Of a stretch of 64,000 nt of DNA, positions 12,701-20,279 are shown piece after piece. Under the pieces are notes generated by a model that saw only the letters and a program-made list of their open reading frames with translations, was not told the DNA's origin and made no database searches. The stretch spans positions 434,001 through 498,000 of the forward strand of contig JBBHKE010002135.1 in NCBI GenBank assembly GCA_037447655.1. Direction: 5' to 3'. Each line of letters starts with the position of its first letter. The first letter of the stretch is position 1. The position numbers and the translations under genes were made by a program. Source of the DNA: Zygnema cylindricum. Lineage: Eukaryota > Streptophyta > Zygnematophyceae > Zygnematales > Zygnemataceae.

Positions 12701-13884
12701 GCCACTCACATCTAATAACTCACGAATTTCTCTTAAATATCAGTATGTATCCTTAAATCCCCATAATAGCTCCTGCACATTGGTGGAAGTATTAAAATTG
12801 ATGTTATCCTTATTAATGCTCTATACTGTTAGTTTTTTTCTTTTCCAAGTTTTAACTCATCTTGAATCCAATAAAGAATGATTATATTTTAATGAACAAC
12901 CTCAAAATCTTTCAAATGCCAAAATAAATCTAAAATACCAGCCTGCGGATCATGTAATCTTTTGCATCTTATGAAGGAAAGTATCTAACTAACTTGCGAA
13001 TATAATGACTATTGTTTTTACCAGTGACAATTGGTCCTCCACCACCGCGTAAAGCGATACCTCCTCCTCGTCCTCCGATCCCTCCTCCTCCTCGTCCTCC
13101 GATCCCTCCTCCTCGTCCTCCGATCCCTCCTCCTCCCCCAGTAATAACTAAGACTCCTGTCAACATCACCTACAAGTCATTTGAGAAGTCGTCGCGAATG
13201 ATTTTCTTAAACACTGCAAAAATTTGGGCTCCATGGGTTTGTCTCACTTCGCCGTTGCCCATGGAACATGGACAAGCATTGCATCGCTCTCCAATCGAAA
13301 TTTTGCGTGTGAATACTGGAGGAACTTGTCAAGGAGCTTCTTTCACAACAACATTTAGTTTCAGGATTCGCAGTGACGGGACTACAAGAGGAAACGGACT
13401 CGCTTTCATTCTTCTTGCATCTAACGCTAATTTTGAAGCTTTTGGTATCGGAGCCTCAGAGACTCTCGGATATACTTATGATCAAATCCCAAAAGTAGGG
13501 AGTTTCGCTATTGTGTTCGACACATTCTCGAATGTTGGTGAACCGCTTAAACCCAACATTGCCTTTCGTGAAGGATTTCTTTCAAATTCGATTTCTGCAA
13601 AAATGGTTCCAAATCTCAATAAAGTCAACAAAACAGTAAACGCATGGGTGGATTATGACGGCTTGTCGAATGTTTGGAAAGTTTATTTTACTGTTTCCAA
13701 GCGAAAGCCTATTAACCCATGGATCGAATACACACGTTCACTTTGCGACTTGTTACGACCGTCCGAATGTGCTACTTGCGGTCAAGTGAGTTCGGCATAT
13801 ATTGGTTTCACAGCATCTACAAATACAAATAGAGACAATCACGAGGTGCGCCAGTGGAATTTTACAAGCTACTGGGATACTTGA
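728..13884 (+). CDS. Left mosaic gene: LRR - EGF - (PAN - F-lectin)x2 - L-type lectin, probably a pseudogene or exon-skipping allele
   Basis: Multi-exon gene; the 5' end lies outside the window. Supported exons: 728-799, 2023-2094, 3975-4258, 6654-6974, 8520-8972, 9139-9447, 11896-12348 and 13025-13884 (stop TGA). LRR exons have phase 2 boundaries and join directly to the EGF exon, which completes the last LRR and then switches to phase 1. All later exons are phase 1 on both sides. The domain content (LRR, EGF, apple, two lectin folds, Ser/Pro linkers) indicates an extracellular protein that binds glycans or proteins. No kinase or membrane anchor is seen after the legume-lectin domain, so secretion is inferred; the signal peptide would be upstream. 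The first F-lectin exon has an in-frame TAG, so full-length protein needs that exon skipped, which keeps the frame. Otherwise the copy is dead. A near-identical convergent paralogue is at 43,568-60,306. Confidence 0.78.
800..2022 (+). other. Intron of left gene with T-rich simple sequence
   Basis: From about 880 to 1445 the intron is (TTTTGA/TTTTGG)-like low-complexity DNA, including four tandem copies of a 17-bp unit (TTTTGGATTGTGATTGG) at about 1125-1192. It is followed by a TA/CA microsatellite at about 1454-1513. The right arm keeps the same composition, complemented, at about 52,200-52,790. Long open frames here are products of the base composition. Confidence 0.8.
2023..2094 (+). CDS. 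LRR exon present only in the left copy
   Basis: Another 72-nt phase-2 exon: preceded by AACAG and followed by GTACAA. It encodes H-I-F-N-N-S-F-S-G-N-V-P-A-S-F-A-D-L followed by T-N-L-Q-L. Splicing from 799 and into 3975 gives an unbroken LRR periodicity. The right arm has no equivalent, because the segment matching about 1,855-3,310 of this arm is missing there; loss or gain of this exon leaves the frame intact. Confidence 0.85.
2262..2580. repeat. 39-42 bp minisatellite, about 8 units
   Basis: Units share GACGCAACACTACTATTT followed by ACCATGATGATAAATAGTGATGAG, with small internal deletions that change unit length. The array lies in the intron after the LRR exon at 2023-2094. It is within the block absent from the right arm. 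Both strands give short repetitive open frames without meaning. Confidence 0.92.
2581..3974 (+). other. Intron of left gene, no further exon recognised
   Basis: No domain-coding sequence is recognised. The part from about 3,310 onward matches the right arm at about 50,314-51,790 in reverse. The right arm carries a solo LTR in this intron where this arm has uninterrupted sequence (around 3,600). Confidence 0.6.
3975..4258 (+). CDS. Exon: end of LRR domain plus EGF-like domain, left gene
   Basis: The exon begins after TTCCAG in phase 2 with N-I-S-S-N-Y-L-T-G, which completes the last LRR. A Cys-rich segment follows, with spacing typical of an LRR cap and an EGF-like module (C...C...C-G-G-H-G-T-C...C-E-C-Y-D-G-Y...C). 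It ends one base into a codon before a GTACGT donor, so the exon converts phase 2 to phase 1. The right-arm copy (50,030-50,313) is also 284 nt and differs at about 8 of 94 residues by eye. A hydrophobic open stretch just upstream (from ATG at 3901) resembles a signal peptide but is probably the polypyrimidine tract of the intron. Confidence 0.85.
4259..6653 (+). other. Intron of left gene
   Basis: No coding domain is seen. The sequence is collinear, in reverse, with 47,673-50,029 of the right arm. A segment of about 300-350 bp just before the PAN exon is imperfectly duplicated: the stretch near 6,120-6,360 and that near 6,480-6,660 share the order CTC-rich motif, CCCAC, TTGCA. Confidence 0.6.
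6654..6974 (+). CDS. Exon: Pro-rich linker + PAN/Apple domain, module A (left gene)
   Basis: A phase 1-1 exon of 321 nt between ACATGCAG and GGAG|GTACTC. The first ~30 residues are a Ser/Pro linker (PPSPPPSPPSPP type), as seen in hydroxyproline-rich wall or matrix glycoproteins. The rest is a PAN/Apple-like domain with the sequence order G-N-D-I, S-S-A-E-K-C-C-D-F-C-N-Q, C-G-A-F-T-F-F. Cys spacing matches PAN_4/PAN_1-type domains, which mediate protein or carbohydrate contacts. It is open throughout. Paralogous exons are 9139-9447 and 47,241-47,672; most of their length difference is in the linker. Confidence 0.85.
6975..8519 (+). other. Intron of module A, left gene
   Basis: Intron between PAN and F-lectin exons of unit A. 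It shares blocks with the B intron and the right-arm intron but has lost about 1 kb near its 5' end. No coding potential with recognisable domains. Confidence 0.6.
8520..8972 (+). pseudogene. Exon: F-type lectin domain, module A, with in-frame TAG
   Basis: A 453-nt phase 1-1 exon between TTCTTGCAG and GTACGC, encoding a fucolectin/tachylectin-pentraxin-like (F5/8C-fold) domain. Visible landmarks are the N-terminal N-L-A-F-M-K-P-T motif, N-W-W-K-V-D-L-L-D, the strand V-E-L-Y-N-R-I-C-C with adjacent cysteines, and C-terminal L-H-L-S-E-V-R-V-L-R. The codon at 8564-8566 is TAG where the two sister exons have TGG (Trp in T-F-W-D). The rest is open. The exon is symmetric in phase, so skipping would preserve the downstream frame. 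Confidence 0.85.
9139..9447 (+). CDS. Exon: Pro-rich linker + PAN/Apple domain, module B (left gene)
   Basis: A 309-nt phase 1-1 exon with the shortest Ser/Pro linker of the three PAN exons. The PAN part closely matches the right-arm exon, with W-V-I-T-G-N-D-I, S-S-A-E-A-C-C, C-G-A-F-T-F-F-L and C-W-L-K-T-S-V-G. It is open throughout and ends at GGAG|GTACTC. Confidence 0.86.
9448..11895 (+). other. Intron of module B, left gene
   Basis: No domain-coding sequence. Parts near 9,500-10,085 and 10,555-11,895 match the right-arm intron (45,433-47,240) in reverse; about 10,090-10,550 is unique to this unit. Confidence 0.6.
11896..12348 (+). CDS. Exon: F-type lectin domain, module B (left gene)
   Basis: A 453-nt phase 1-1 exon, open throughout, with the same landmarks as the other two F-lectin exons, including T-F-W-D at the site mutated in module A. 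Paired cysteines after Y-N-R and the terminal S-E-V-R-V-L-R fit the F-type lectin (FTP) family. In canonical fucose-binding members this strand reads N-R-x-D-C-C; here Asp is missing (N-R-I-C-C), so fucose specificity should not be assumed. The donor is AAAAG|GTACGC. Confidence 0.86.
12349..13024 (+). other. Intron before the L-lectin exon, left gene
   Basis: AT-rich with no coding domain. It ends in a pyrimidine stretch and TTTTACCAG acceptor that is also kept in the right arm. Confidence 0.6.
13025..13884 (+). CDS. Terminal exon: Pro-rich linker + legume (L-type) lectin domain, left gene
   Basis: Starts after TTTTACCAG in phase 1 with a Pro/Arg-rich linker (repeats of P-P-R-P-P-I-P), then a full legume-lectin domain of about 240 residues. 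Family landmarks are S-F-T-T-T-F-S-F-R-I, G-N-G-L-A-F-I-L-L, the metal-site region S-F-A-I-V-F-D-T-F, N-A-W-V-D-Y-D-G and the terminal Y-I-G-F-T-A-S-T followed by H-E-V-R-Q-W-N-F-T-S. It ends at TGA 13882-13884, only a few residues after the domain. Plant lectin receptor kinases carry this domain N-terminally with a kinase behind it; here it is last. The right copy differs at about 17 of roughly 245 residues by eye. Confidence 0.9.
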
Positions 13885-14938
13885 ATGGTTACAAGTCAAT
13901 GTTAAGTGGATTAACATCAGCTCTGTGTTTTGCACCATTCATCACTAATGGAAACATCGTAGAGAATTGTGGAGTTTCTGTATTTTACGAATCTTCGTTT
14001 CTGGGAGACTTTCCGTATCGCCAATCTTTTAAAGAGTTGGGATTCGATTATATTAATATTTTCGCTTGGATCAGTTTTAATAGGACTCTGGGTTGCGTGG
14101 AATTGTTCAAAAAGATTTTGGGTTTTCTTTTATATTTGAGATAATTTTGGACTTGCATTGGTCTGAACATGGTTTTGGGTTTCTCAACCATAAAAAGGTA
14201 TTTGGTTGCTTACTGCGTGTGTAAAGATATTGAGACTTAATTAAACAAAAAAAAATTACTCCCCATGTAAATTTATATAATCTTTGAAGTTATGTAGAAT
14301 CATGACTCTCTTATATGCAATGCTATATTTATTTAATTTTGATTTTTTTTCTCGGTGTTTTATGTATTCAATTTCAATTGCATGTGATCGTATTTGTTTT
14401 AATATCAGCGATATAGTATCCTAAGTCTCGCATGGGTTTCCGTGCATGCATGTGTGTGTCATTTCTTCACTACAGATAATGTATGCGTCGTTCTCTAACA
14501 TCATGTGTTATAGATGTGTCATTTTTCAACAACAAAGATAATATGTGTATCATTATTTACAGAGGTAATGCACGTATCATTTTCTAACACCATAGGTAAT
14601 AGGTGGGTTATTACTTAACAACATCAAAAATTTACGTATTATTCTCTAAGATAGGTAGAGTTTGAGTCTTTCCTTTAGAACGTAGATACTTAAACGTTGT
14701 TCTTTAACAAAGCACATATTGCATGTTAGATGATTTTTTCTCATTATGTTGCATTAAATATAATATATATGTTATTCTTTAACAAAATAGACCATAATGT
14801 ACCAAAAAAATACGATAATGTACAATAATGATTTTTTTTTTGTTTATGTCATTCTTGAACAACATTGGGTAACATCTTTCTCGTGTACTAAACACATATA
14901 TGACATTTCATCTGTTAAATGATATTATCTACGACAGG
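13885..14938 (+). repeat. 3' flank of left gene with degenerate ~30-bp minisatellite
   Basis: From about 14,448 to 14,880 there are diverged units around GTGTCATTTTTCAACAAC...ATAATATGT, with periods near 30 bp. The same array is present in reverse at about 42,720-42,990, so it predates the inverted duplication. Just after the L-lectin stop is an open frame in another register that is also open in the right arm (see findings). Confidence 0.7.
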
Positions 14939-15066
14939 ATAAATTAAAATGCACGATGATAAGCCATCTGAGTCCGGGGGTACAATAAGAGTGGCAACGC
15001 CAATAAATTAAAATGCACGATAGTAAACTATTTGAGTCTGGGGGTACAATAGGAGTGTCAACGCCA
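14939..15066. repeat. Two tandem copies of a ~65-bp unit
   Basis: The stretch AATAAATTAAAATGCACGAT...TGAGTC(C/T)GGGGGTACAATA(A/G)GAGTG(G/T)CAACGCCAA occurs twice in a row. It lies just inside the inner end of the left arm. Confidence 0.85.
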
Positions 15067-15486
15067 AAACTGAAAAACTACAAGCAGGGCAATAGAAAAA
15101 GTAAAAAAGCAACTTGAACACATAAAATTGGCAAGGAATATTACCCAAACCCAAAATGAAGAGCACGACAACAAACAAAACCAAAACTACAAGCCCAACC
15201 CCAAGCACATTGAGGGAGTTCCAGAACACATTGACGATCCATAACCGCCATAGCCGATCGAAGGAGAATAGAAGCCTACACTCGCTGTAAAGCCACAGAT
15301 AAACGTTGATGATAAAAAGAAGAAAAGACTAAGGAGGAAGGCTCCCGGGTCCTCGTCGCTCGAAAGCACGTCGAGTACAGGTACGGAGAAACTCGTCTAA
15401 CGCAACACCCAAACAACCAAATTTCTCGACTGCCATCGGAATGAAGTCATCAATAGGGTCCCGGTGGGCATAATTATTAAGAAAAC
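15067..15486. other. Spacer left of the young LTR element; no clear gene
   Basis: On the minus strand about 15,335-15,470 reads as a short peptide resembling the C-terminal part of retroelement polymerases (D-D-F-I-P-M-A-V-E-K-F-G-C-L-G), too short to classify. The last five bases, AAAAC at 15,482-15,486, are the target duplication of the next element. Confidence 0.4.
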
Positions 15487-16580
15487 TATTGAAATTTATG
15501 TATTTTCTAGTTCTGTGTTAGAAAAATAAATAGAGTGTTGAAAAGAGGTGACTAATAGTTCACTTCTATATTTTAGTTAGAATGTAAAGAGAGAGAAAGA
15601 GAGGACCAAAGGCACGCCATGGTTGCCGCATCATCTAGAAGGAGGAAGAATGAATTAGAAAGTATTTTACTAGTTTTAGCAAAATACTGCCGCCGCCCGG
15701 ATTTGAACCGGGGTTTGTAGGCTACTAAATAGACCAACGCCATATCCATTAAGTTACTTACGAAACGATACACGTGACGGGTTTCATAAATGTATAAATA
15801 TTAACGAAACAGCTAATTAACAGCAGACTAACCAAAATGAGCAATTTCTGCATATACGCGAATCTGAACCGTGTAAAATATGTTTTGATCGGACGGCCGG
15901 AATTATAGCCGCCACGCGAAGTGAGCTTTTTGGCGGCATACGGATATAGCGTCACGCGGTGCCACGTGGCGCCACATTATTTGATACCGGAGAAGATGGG
16001 AGGAGGAACCATGGCTTCCGATATGACAAGTGTCACCTTGTAGACCTTGTCGTACAATGGTTGTACAATAAGTACATCGCCCATTGTACCTTCTTGTACT
16101 TTATAGTGTTCCTATTGGACTAGGGTTTAATAGTAGGTAGCCGTGAGTAGGCAGACCGAGACTTAGTAATATTTAGGTACCTCTCTCTCTAAGAGAGCTT
16201 GTAACTATAAAGGTCATCTTTGACCAGCCATAACTTAATCCTCGGGTGAGCAAATTCAGTGATTCTTTTTGCAGCGGACTCAGGGGAGTCCAATCTACAC
16301 AAGAGTGTAGTCGGTCAGAGTCTTTGCGTGCCAGGGTGGCACTTATTCATTGGGAAAGTCAAATTGGGGAATATTGTCCAAAACAAATATTGAAGCTTTG
16401 CATTCTGTGGTGGAACTGAGCACACAGAAGGTCTTCTCTTCACAGGGGTGAAGGTGTATTGGGGTTCTAATTGTCAAGGGATCATTCATTTGGGTTTATA
16501 TCAACTTGGAGTCGGCACTATCTAGATTAGCTTCTTTTGGATCTGCGAATTCTGTGGGCAATGGAGCCCATAGAATTTCA
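15487..16580 (+). repeat. 5' LTR (1,094 bp)
   Basis: Aligned to 18,058-19,150, it shows only scattered single-base differences. It begins TATTGAAATTTATG and ends TAGAATTTCA. The Gag ATG (16,561) lies inside the LTR end, so the ORF crosses the LTR/primer-site boundary. Confidence 0.93.
15688..15765 (-). other. tRNA-like segment with Pol III A and B boxes inside the LTR
   Basis: On the minus strand, GGTTCAAATCC (15,699-15,709) matches the B box in 10 of 11 positions and is framed by a five-pair T-stem, CCCGG/CCGGG. TAACTTAATGG (15,746-15,756) is near the A-box consensus at plausible spacing. No convincing acceptor stem forms. It is better read as a tRNA-derived relic or an internal Pol III promoter than as a functional tRNA. 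The same segment occurs in the 3' LTR at 18,259-18,336. Confidence 0.4.
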
Positions 16581-17109
16581 GGTTATGGGCCCACCATCTA
16601 GGGTGCCTATGTTCGATGGAACAGACTTCACTTTTTGGGAGTATAAAAACATTATAGCTAAACATCTTATACTTAGATATGTGTCTAAGTCCATAGTTAT
16701 CACTCTTTTAAGTCTTACCAAGTCTTCGGAAATATGGGAAACACTAAGGCAGATTTATAAGAGTGAGACTATTCAGAGGCAGGAGTTAGTAAAACAAGAA
16801 ATAGAGGCCTATGTTTATAAAGGCGGTAACATGATAGAGTTTTGCAATGATATTGCTGCGTTATATGTTGAGCTTGCTAGTGCGGGGTATGTAGAATCTG
16901 AGGAGAGAAAGATCAATACACTACTCATGAAACTCCCAGATGAGTACGAAAACATCATTAATCGTATGCAGGCAATGGATGGCTCCTCATGGACTTGGAG
17001 CTTTACCATGGGGATAATTCTTGTGAGGGAAAGCACTTTGGAGCTTCTTAGGGGAAGTGAGAGGGTAACTGCCTTTACAGCTGGTGGTGATTGGCGGAAG
17101 TGTGGATGA
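16561..17109 (+). CDS. Gag-like ORF of the non-autonomous LTR element
   Basis: Starts at ATG 16,561 within the LTR end (M-E-P-I-E-F-Q-V-M-G-P-P) and resembles the Copia Gag N-terminal region: F-D-G-T-D-F-T-F-W-E-Y-K-N, I-W-E-T-L-R-Q-I-Y, and L-L-M-K-L-P-D-E-Y-E-N. It forms the capsid in related elements. No zinc knuckle is present. TGA at 17,107-17,109 ends this frame, but the same frame is then open to 18,018. Confidence 0.82.
   Translation: MEPIEFQVMGPPSRVPMFDGTDFTFWEYKNIIAKHLILRYVSKSIVITLLSLTKSSEIWETLRQIYKSETIQRQELVKQEIEAYVYKGGNMIEFCNDIAALYVELASAGYVESEERKINTLLMKLPDEYENIINRMQAMDGSSWTWSFTMGIILVRESTLELLRGSERVTAFTAGGDWRKCG
16581..16593 (+). promoter_or_regulatory. Primer-binding site for a half-tRNA of initiator Met
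   Basis: GGTTATGGGCCCA immediately follows the 5' LTR. It complements the anticodon-loop region of eukaryotic initiator tRNA-Met (UGGGCCCAUAACC) rather than a tRNA 3' end. Drosophila copia uses the same internal tRNA fragment as primer. Confidence 0.8.
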
Positions 17110-18018
17110 GGAGGAAGAAAGGAAGAGGATGAAGAGGATGAAGAAATTTTGGAGCTTCTTCACATCGGTAGAATGGAGAAGAGAGAGAAGTACACAGAAA
17201 TTACACGGAAGCAACGATGTGCTTTTGGAGGTATAAGGGAAGTAAGAGGAAGGGAGGTACTTGAGGGAGTTAGAAATGATGAGGATGTGAAAGAGTGTAA
17301 AAAGTATGACTTAGAAATGAGAAAGTCAAATCTAGGATACATAAATGAAAAAGGGAAAAATAAAAATAATGAGGATAATTTTATAAATATTTTGGAAATA
17401 GAAAACTGGTTGGAAAGTGTGACTTCAACGGATTTGGAGGAAAGGGGAGAAGTAAAACTAGAGGGGTTTTTAAAGAATAGGGGAGAAAAGAAATATTTAA
17501 TGAAAAGTTTAGGGGAGGAGAAATACTCTTTGGGAATCATTATAGAAAGTGATAGTGGAAAGAATTCCATGGGAGAGAGTGAGGAAAATTCAGAAAATGG
17601 GGTGAGTATCATGGATAAAAATATGAGCTCGCAAGATGTAGATTTTATGAGGAACTTAGTGGGGAATCTTGATATAACGATAAATATGGGGAGTAATGGG
17701 TTTGACATCACTAATGAGAGTGATGGCATTTATGAAGGTGTGCCTGTAAGAGGGTTAGCATCTGGGTGTGTGTTGCAGATTGGAGATGGGGCTGGCTGTT
17801 TGAGTTGCAAGAGGGAAATTGGATTTAGTGAGGATGGAAAAGAAATGAGGTGGATAAAGTATTTTCTCGGATTTATAAAAAATGGCATGCAAAATAAATT
17901 TTGTGATGTAATTATTATTTCGGTTCATCTAACACACTTCTTTAAATACAAGGGTATTCACTTAGAGTTTAATGAGGAGAAAAGAAAAAGAAGAAAAAAA
18001 AAAAAAAATTGTGTTTAG
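17110..18018 (+). CDS. In-frame downstream ORF of the LTR element, unknown function
   Basis: In the same frame as Gag and separated from it by a single TGA, it stays open for 302 codons. The first part is acidic (E-E-D-E-E-D-E-E) then Lys/Glu rich. A short Cys/Gly segment (G-D-G-A-G-C-L-S-C) follows, and the end is strongly basic (K-R-K-R-R-K-K-K-K). No known retroelement domain is recognised. It may be a rapidly changing Gag extension, reached by readthrough or after loss of the stop. A TTG at 17,149 or ATG at 17,173 could be starts, but no evidence picks one. Confidence 0.5.
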   Translation, partial: GGRKEEDEEDEEILELLHIGRMEKREKYTEITRKQRCAFGGIREVRGREVLEGVRNDEDVKECKKYDLEMRKSNLGYINEKGKNKNNEDNFINILEIENWLESVTSTDLEERGEVKLEGFLKNRGEKKYLMKSLGEEKYSLGIIIESDSGKNSMGESEENSENGVSIMDKNMSSQDVDFMRNLVGNLDITINMGSNGFDITNESDGIYEGVPVRGLASGCVLQIGDGAGCLSCKREIGFSEDGKEMRWIKYFLGFIKNGMQNKFCDVIIISVHLTHFFKYKGIHLEFNEEKRKRRKKKKNCV

Positions 18019-18057
18019 TGGGAGTTGAAAAGAAAGTAGACTAGAAAATAAGGGGAG

Positions 18058-19150
18058 TGTTGAAATTTATGTATTTTCTAGGTCTGTGTTAGAAAAATAA
18101 ATAGAGTGTTGAAAAGAGGTGACTAATAGTTCACTTCTATATTTTAGTTAGAATGTAAAGAGAGAGAAAGAGAGGACCAAAGGCACGCCATGGTTGCCGC
18201 ATCATCTAGAAGGAGGAAGAATGAATTAGAAAGTATTTTACTAGTTTTAGCAAAATACTGCCGCCGCCCGGATTTGAACCGGGGTTTGTAGGCTACTAAA
18301 TAGACCAACGCCATATCCATTAAGTTACTTACGAAACGATACACGTGACGGGTTTCATAAATGTATAAATATTAACAAACAGCTAATTAACAGCAGACTA
18401 ACCAAAAGGAGCAATTTCTGCATGTACGCGAATCTGAACCGTGTAAAATATGTTTTGATCGGACGGCCGGCATTATAGCCGCCACGCGAAGTGAGCTTTT
18501 TGGCGGCATACGGATATAGCGTCACGCGGTGCCACGTGGCGCCACATTATTTGATACCGGAGAAGATGGGAGGAGGAACCATGGCTTCCGATATGACAGG
18601 TCTCACCTTGTAGACCTTGTTGTACAATGGTTGTACAATAAGTACATCGCCCATTGTACCTTCTTGTACTTTATAGTGTTCCTATTGGACTAGGGTTTAA
18701 TAGTAGGTAGTCGTGAGTAGGCAGACCGAGACTTAGTAATATTTAGGTACCTCTCTCTCTAAGAGAGCTTGTAACTATAAAGGTCATCTTTGACCAGCCA
18801 TAACTTACTGCTCGGGTGAGCAAATTCAGTGATTCTTTTTGCAGCGGACTCAGGAGAGTCCAATCTACACAAGGGTGTAGTCGGTCAGAGTTTTTGCGTG
18901 CCAGGGTGGCACTTATTCAGTGGGAAAGTCAAATTGGGGAATATTGTCCAAAACACATATTGAAGCTTTGCATTCTGTGGTGGAACTGAGCACACAGAAG
19001 GTCTTCTCTTCACAGGGGTGAAGGTGTATTGGGGTTCTAATTGTCAAGGGATCATTCATTTGGGTTTATATCAACTTGGAGTCGGCACTATCTAGATTAG
19101 TTTCTTTTGGATCTGCGAATTCTGTGGGCAATGGAGCCCATAGAATTTCA
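18058..19150 (+). repeat. 3' LTR (1,093 bp)
   Basis: Begins TGTTGAAATTTATG after the purine tract and ends TAGAATTTCA followed by the AAAAC duplication. Nearly identical to the 5' LTR and includes the same tRNA-like segment. Confidence 0.93.
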
Positions 19151-19155
19151 AAAAC

Positions 19156-20279
19156 AAGGATCAACTCACTTCACAATAATAAACCAAGATGATGCACAGC
19201 GAAAGCTTACACAATGAAATCTCAATCACCTCATAACATATCACATCGACAAAATATATATTTATTAAGCCAAGGCTTTTCCAAAACAATCTCTCCCTCT
19301 TACCAATCTAACTCACTTAGATTTCTAACTCTCATTTATTACTTATTATCACTCATACTTACACAACACATTTTGATGATATATTTTCTCACTCACTAAA
19401 TACTCACTACAATGATAAAAAACAAGTACAATTGAAATGAATACATAACAAACAGTCCCTAAATATAACAACCAGATGCACGCTGAGTGCGCCTGTAATG
19501 CGTCTGCCATAGCCTGCAGCATCAAGTTGCTAACTCAACTCTGACAAATATGCTCTCTGTAAACTGAAACAAAATGTGGCAAAATGGTTGCAGAATCATA
19601 GCAGGATCGGCCGTACAAAGGTATTGTTGCTTTGTCGTACGCATAGAACATTCCCGCGGACCAAAACATCGCGTCACGCTTCGCGAACATGTAATATTTC
19701 ACGGACGCCAAATCGCACTTTGCAAACCAACATTTCGTCAAATCGTCCAATGCTCGTACAGAGATATAATGATCGCACCGAACCGTCATTAAAGTACCAC
19801 ACGAAACAAAACAACATTGTCGCACTGAAATGAATGAAACATTTAGTGGCGCGATTTCGGCCGACGCCGATTTGCCCAATATCCTTACAACCCCCCTCAT
19901 ACTGGGAGAATCGTTTGGAGGCGCGACACCGATGTTGGTAGCCCCTTCTCAAATAGAAAACCTTACACAAAACATAAAACCATACTCTCACTCTAAAAAT
20001 CAAACATACTCACGAGCAGACTAACCGTGCAATTGAAACTTACTCTAAACTTCAAACCTCACTTTTTTCATCTCAATCACTTCTTTCGCTCATTGACGTC
20101 CCTCTCACATTTCAATTCCTGACGTCTCTCTCACATTTCAATTCCTCAGTGCTCACTTCTCATTGATCCAATTTCAAAATCTCCACTCACAATTTATTAT
20201 TTCACTTTCTTAACTACTTGACCGTACTTACACTTAATTGGCAATTCGCTCATTGGCACTTGCCGATTTCCCAACAAAA
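19156..20279. other. Spacer / degraded retroelement sequence, unassigned
   Basis: Directly follows the AAAAC duplication. Read on the minus strand, its beginning has the base pattern of an LTR end, but no partner LTR was located. Overlapping open frames on both strands at 19,535-20,003 have no recognisable domain. A short direct repeat (CTCACATTTCAATTCCT) occurs near 20,105-20,145. Confidence 0.4.

Larger units (their letters stand above)
1..14883 (+). repeat. Left arm of a large diverged inverted duplication
   Basis: Read on the plus strand, this arm matches the minus strand of about 42,560-53,600 in the same order: purine tract, LRR exon, TTTTGA-rich intron, EGF exon, PAN exon, F-lectin exon, L-lectin exon, then a degenerate minisatellite. 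The match reaches the first bases of the window, so the arm continues outside it. The inner end is close to 14,883, where both arms share a TCTTTCTCG motif and then diverge. Relative to the right arm this arm has an extra stretch at about 1,855-3,310 and an extra PAN + F-lectin module. It lacks the solo LTR found in the right arm. Exons are much better conserved than introns. Confidence 0.9.
15487..19150 (+). mobile_element. Young non-autonomous Copia-like LTR retrotransposon
   Basis: Two near-identical LTRs (15,487-16,580 and 18,058-19,150) flank a 1.48-kb internal region. The insertion is bounded by a perfect 5-bp target duplication, AAAAC (15,482-15,486 and 19,151-19,155). LTR termini are TG...CA, except that the 5' copy begins TA. 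A primer-binding site directly follows the 5' LTR, and a purine tract (AAGGGGAG) directly precedes the 3' LTR. The internal region has a Copia Gag-like ORF but no protease, integrase, reverse transcriptase or RNase H, so it must move in trans. LTR similarity by eye suggests recent insertion. Confidence 0.93.

Noticed and set aside
15335-15470. Minus-strand peptide resembling a retroelement polymerase C-terminus
   Set aside because: Too short and without diagnostic catalytic motifs to call an element.
19535-20003. Overlapping open frames on both strands up to 121 codons
   Set aside because: No domain similarity and mutually overlapping; lies in decayed retroelement sequence.
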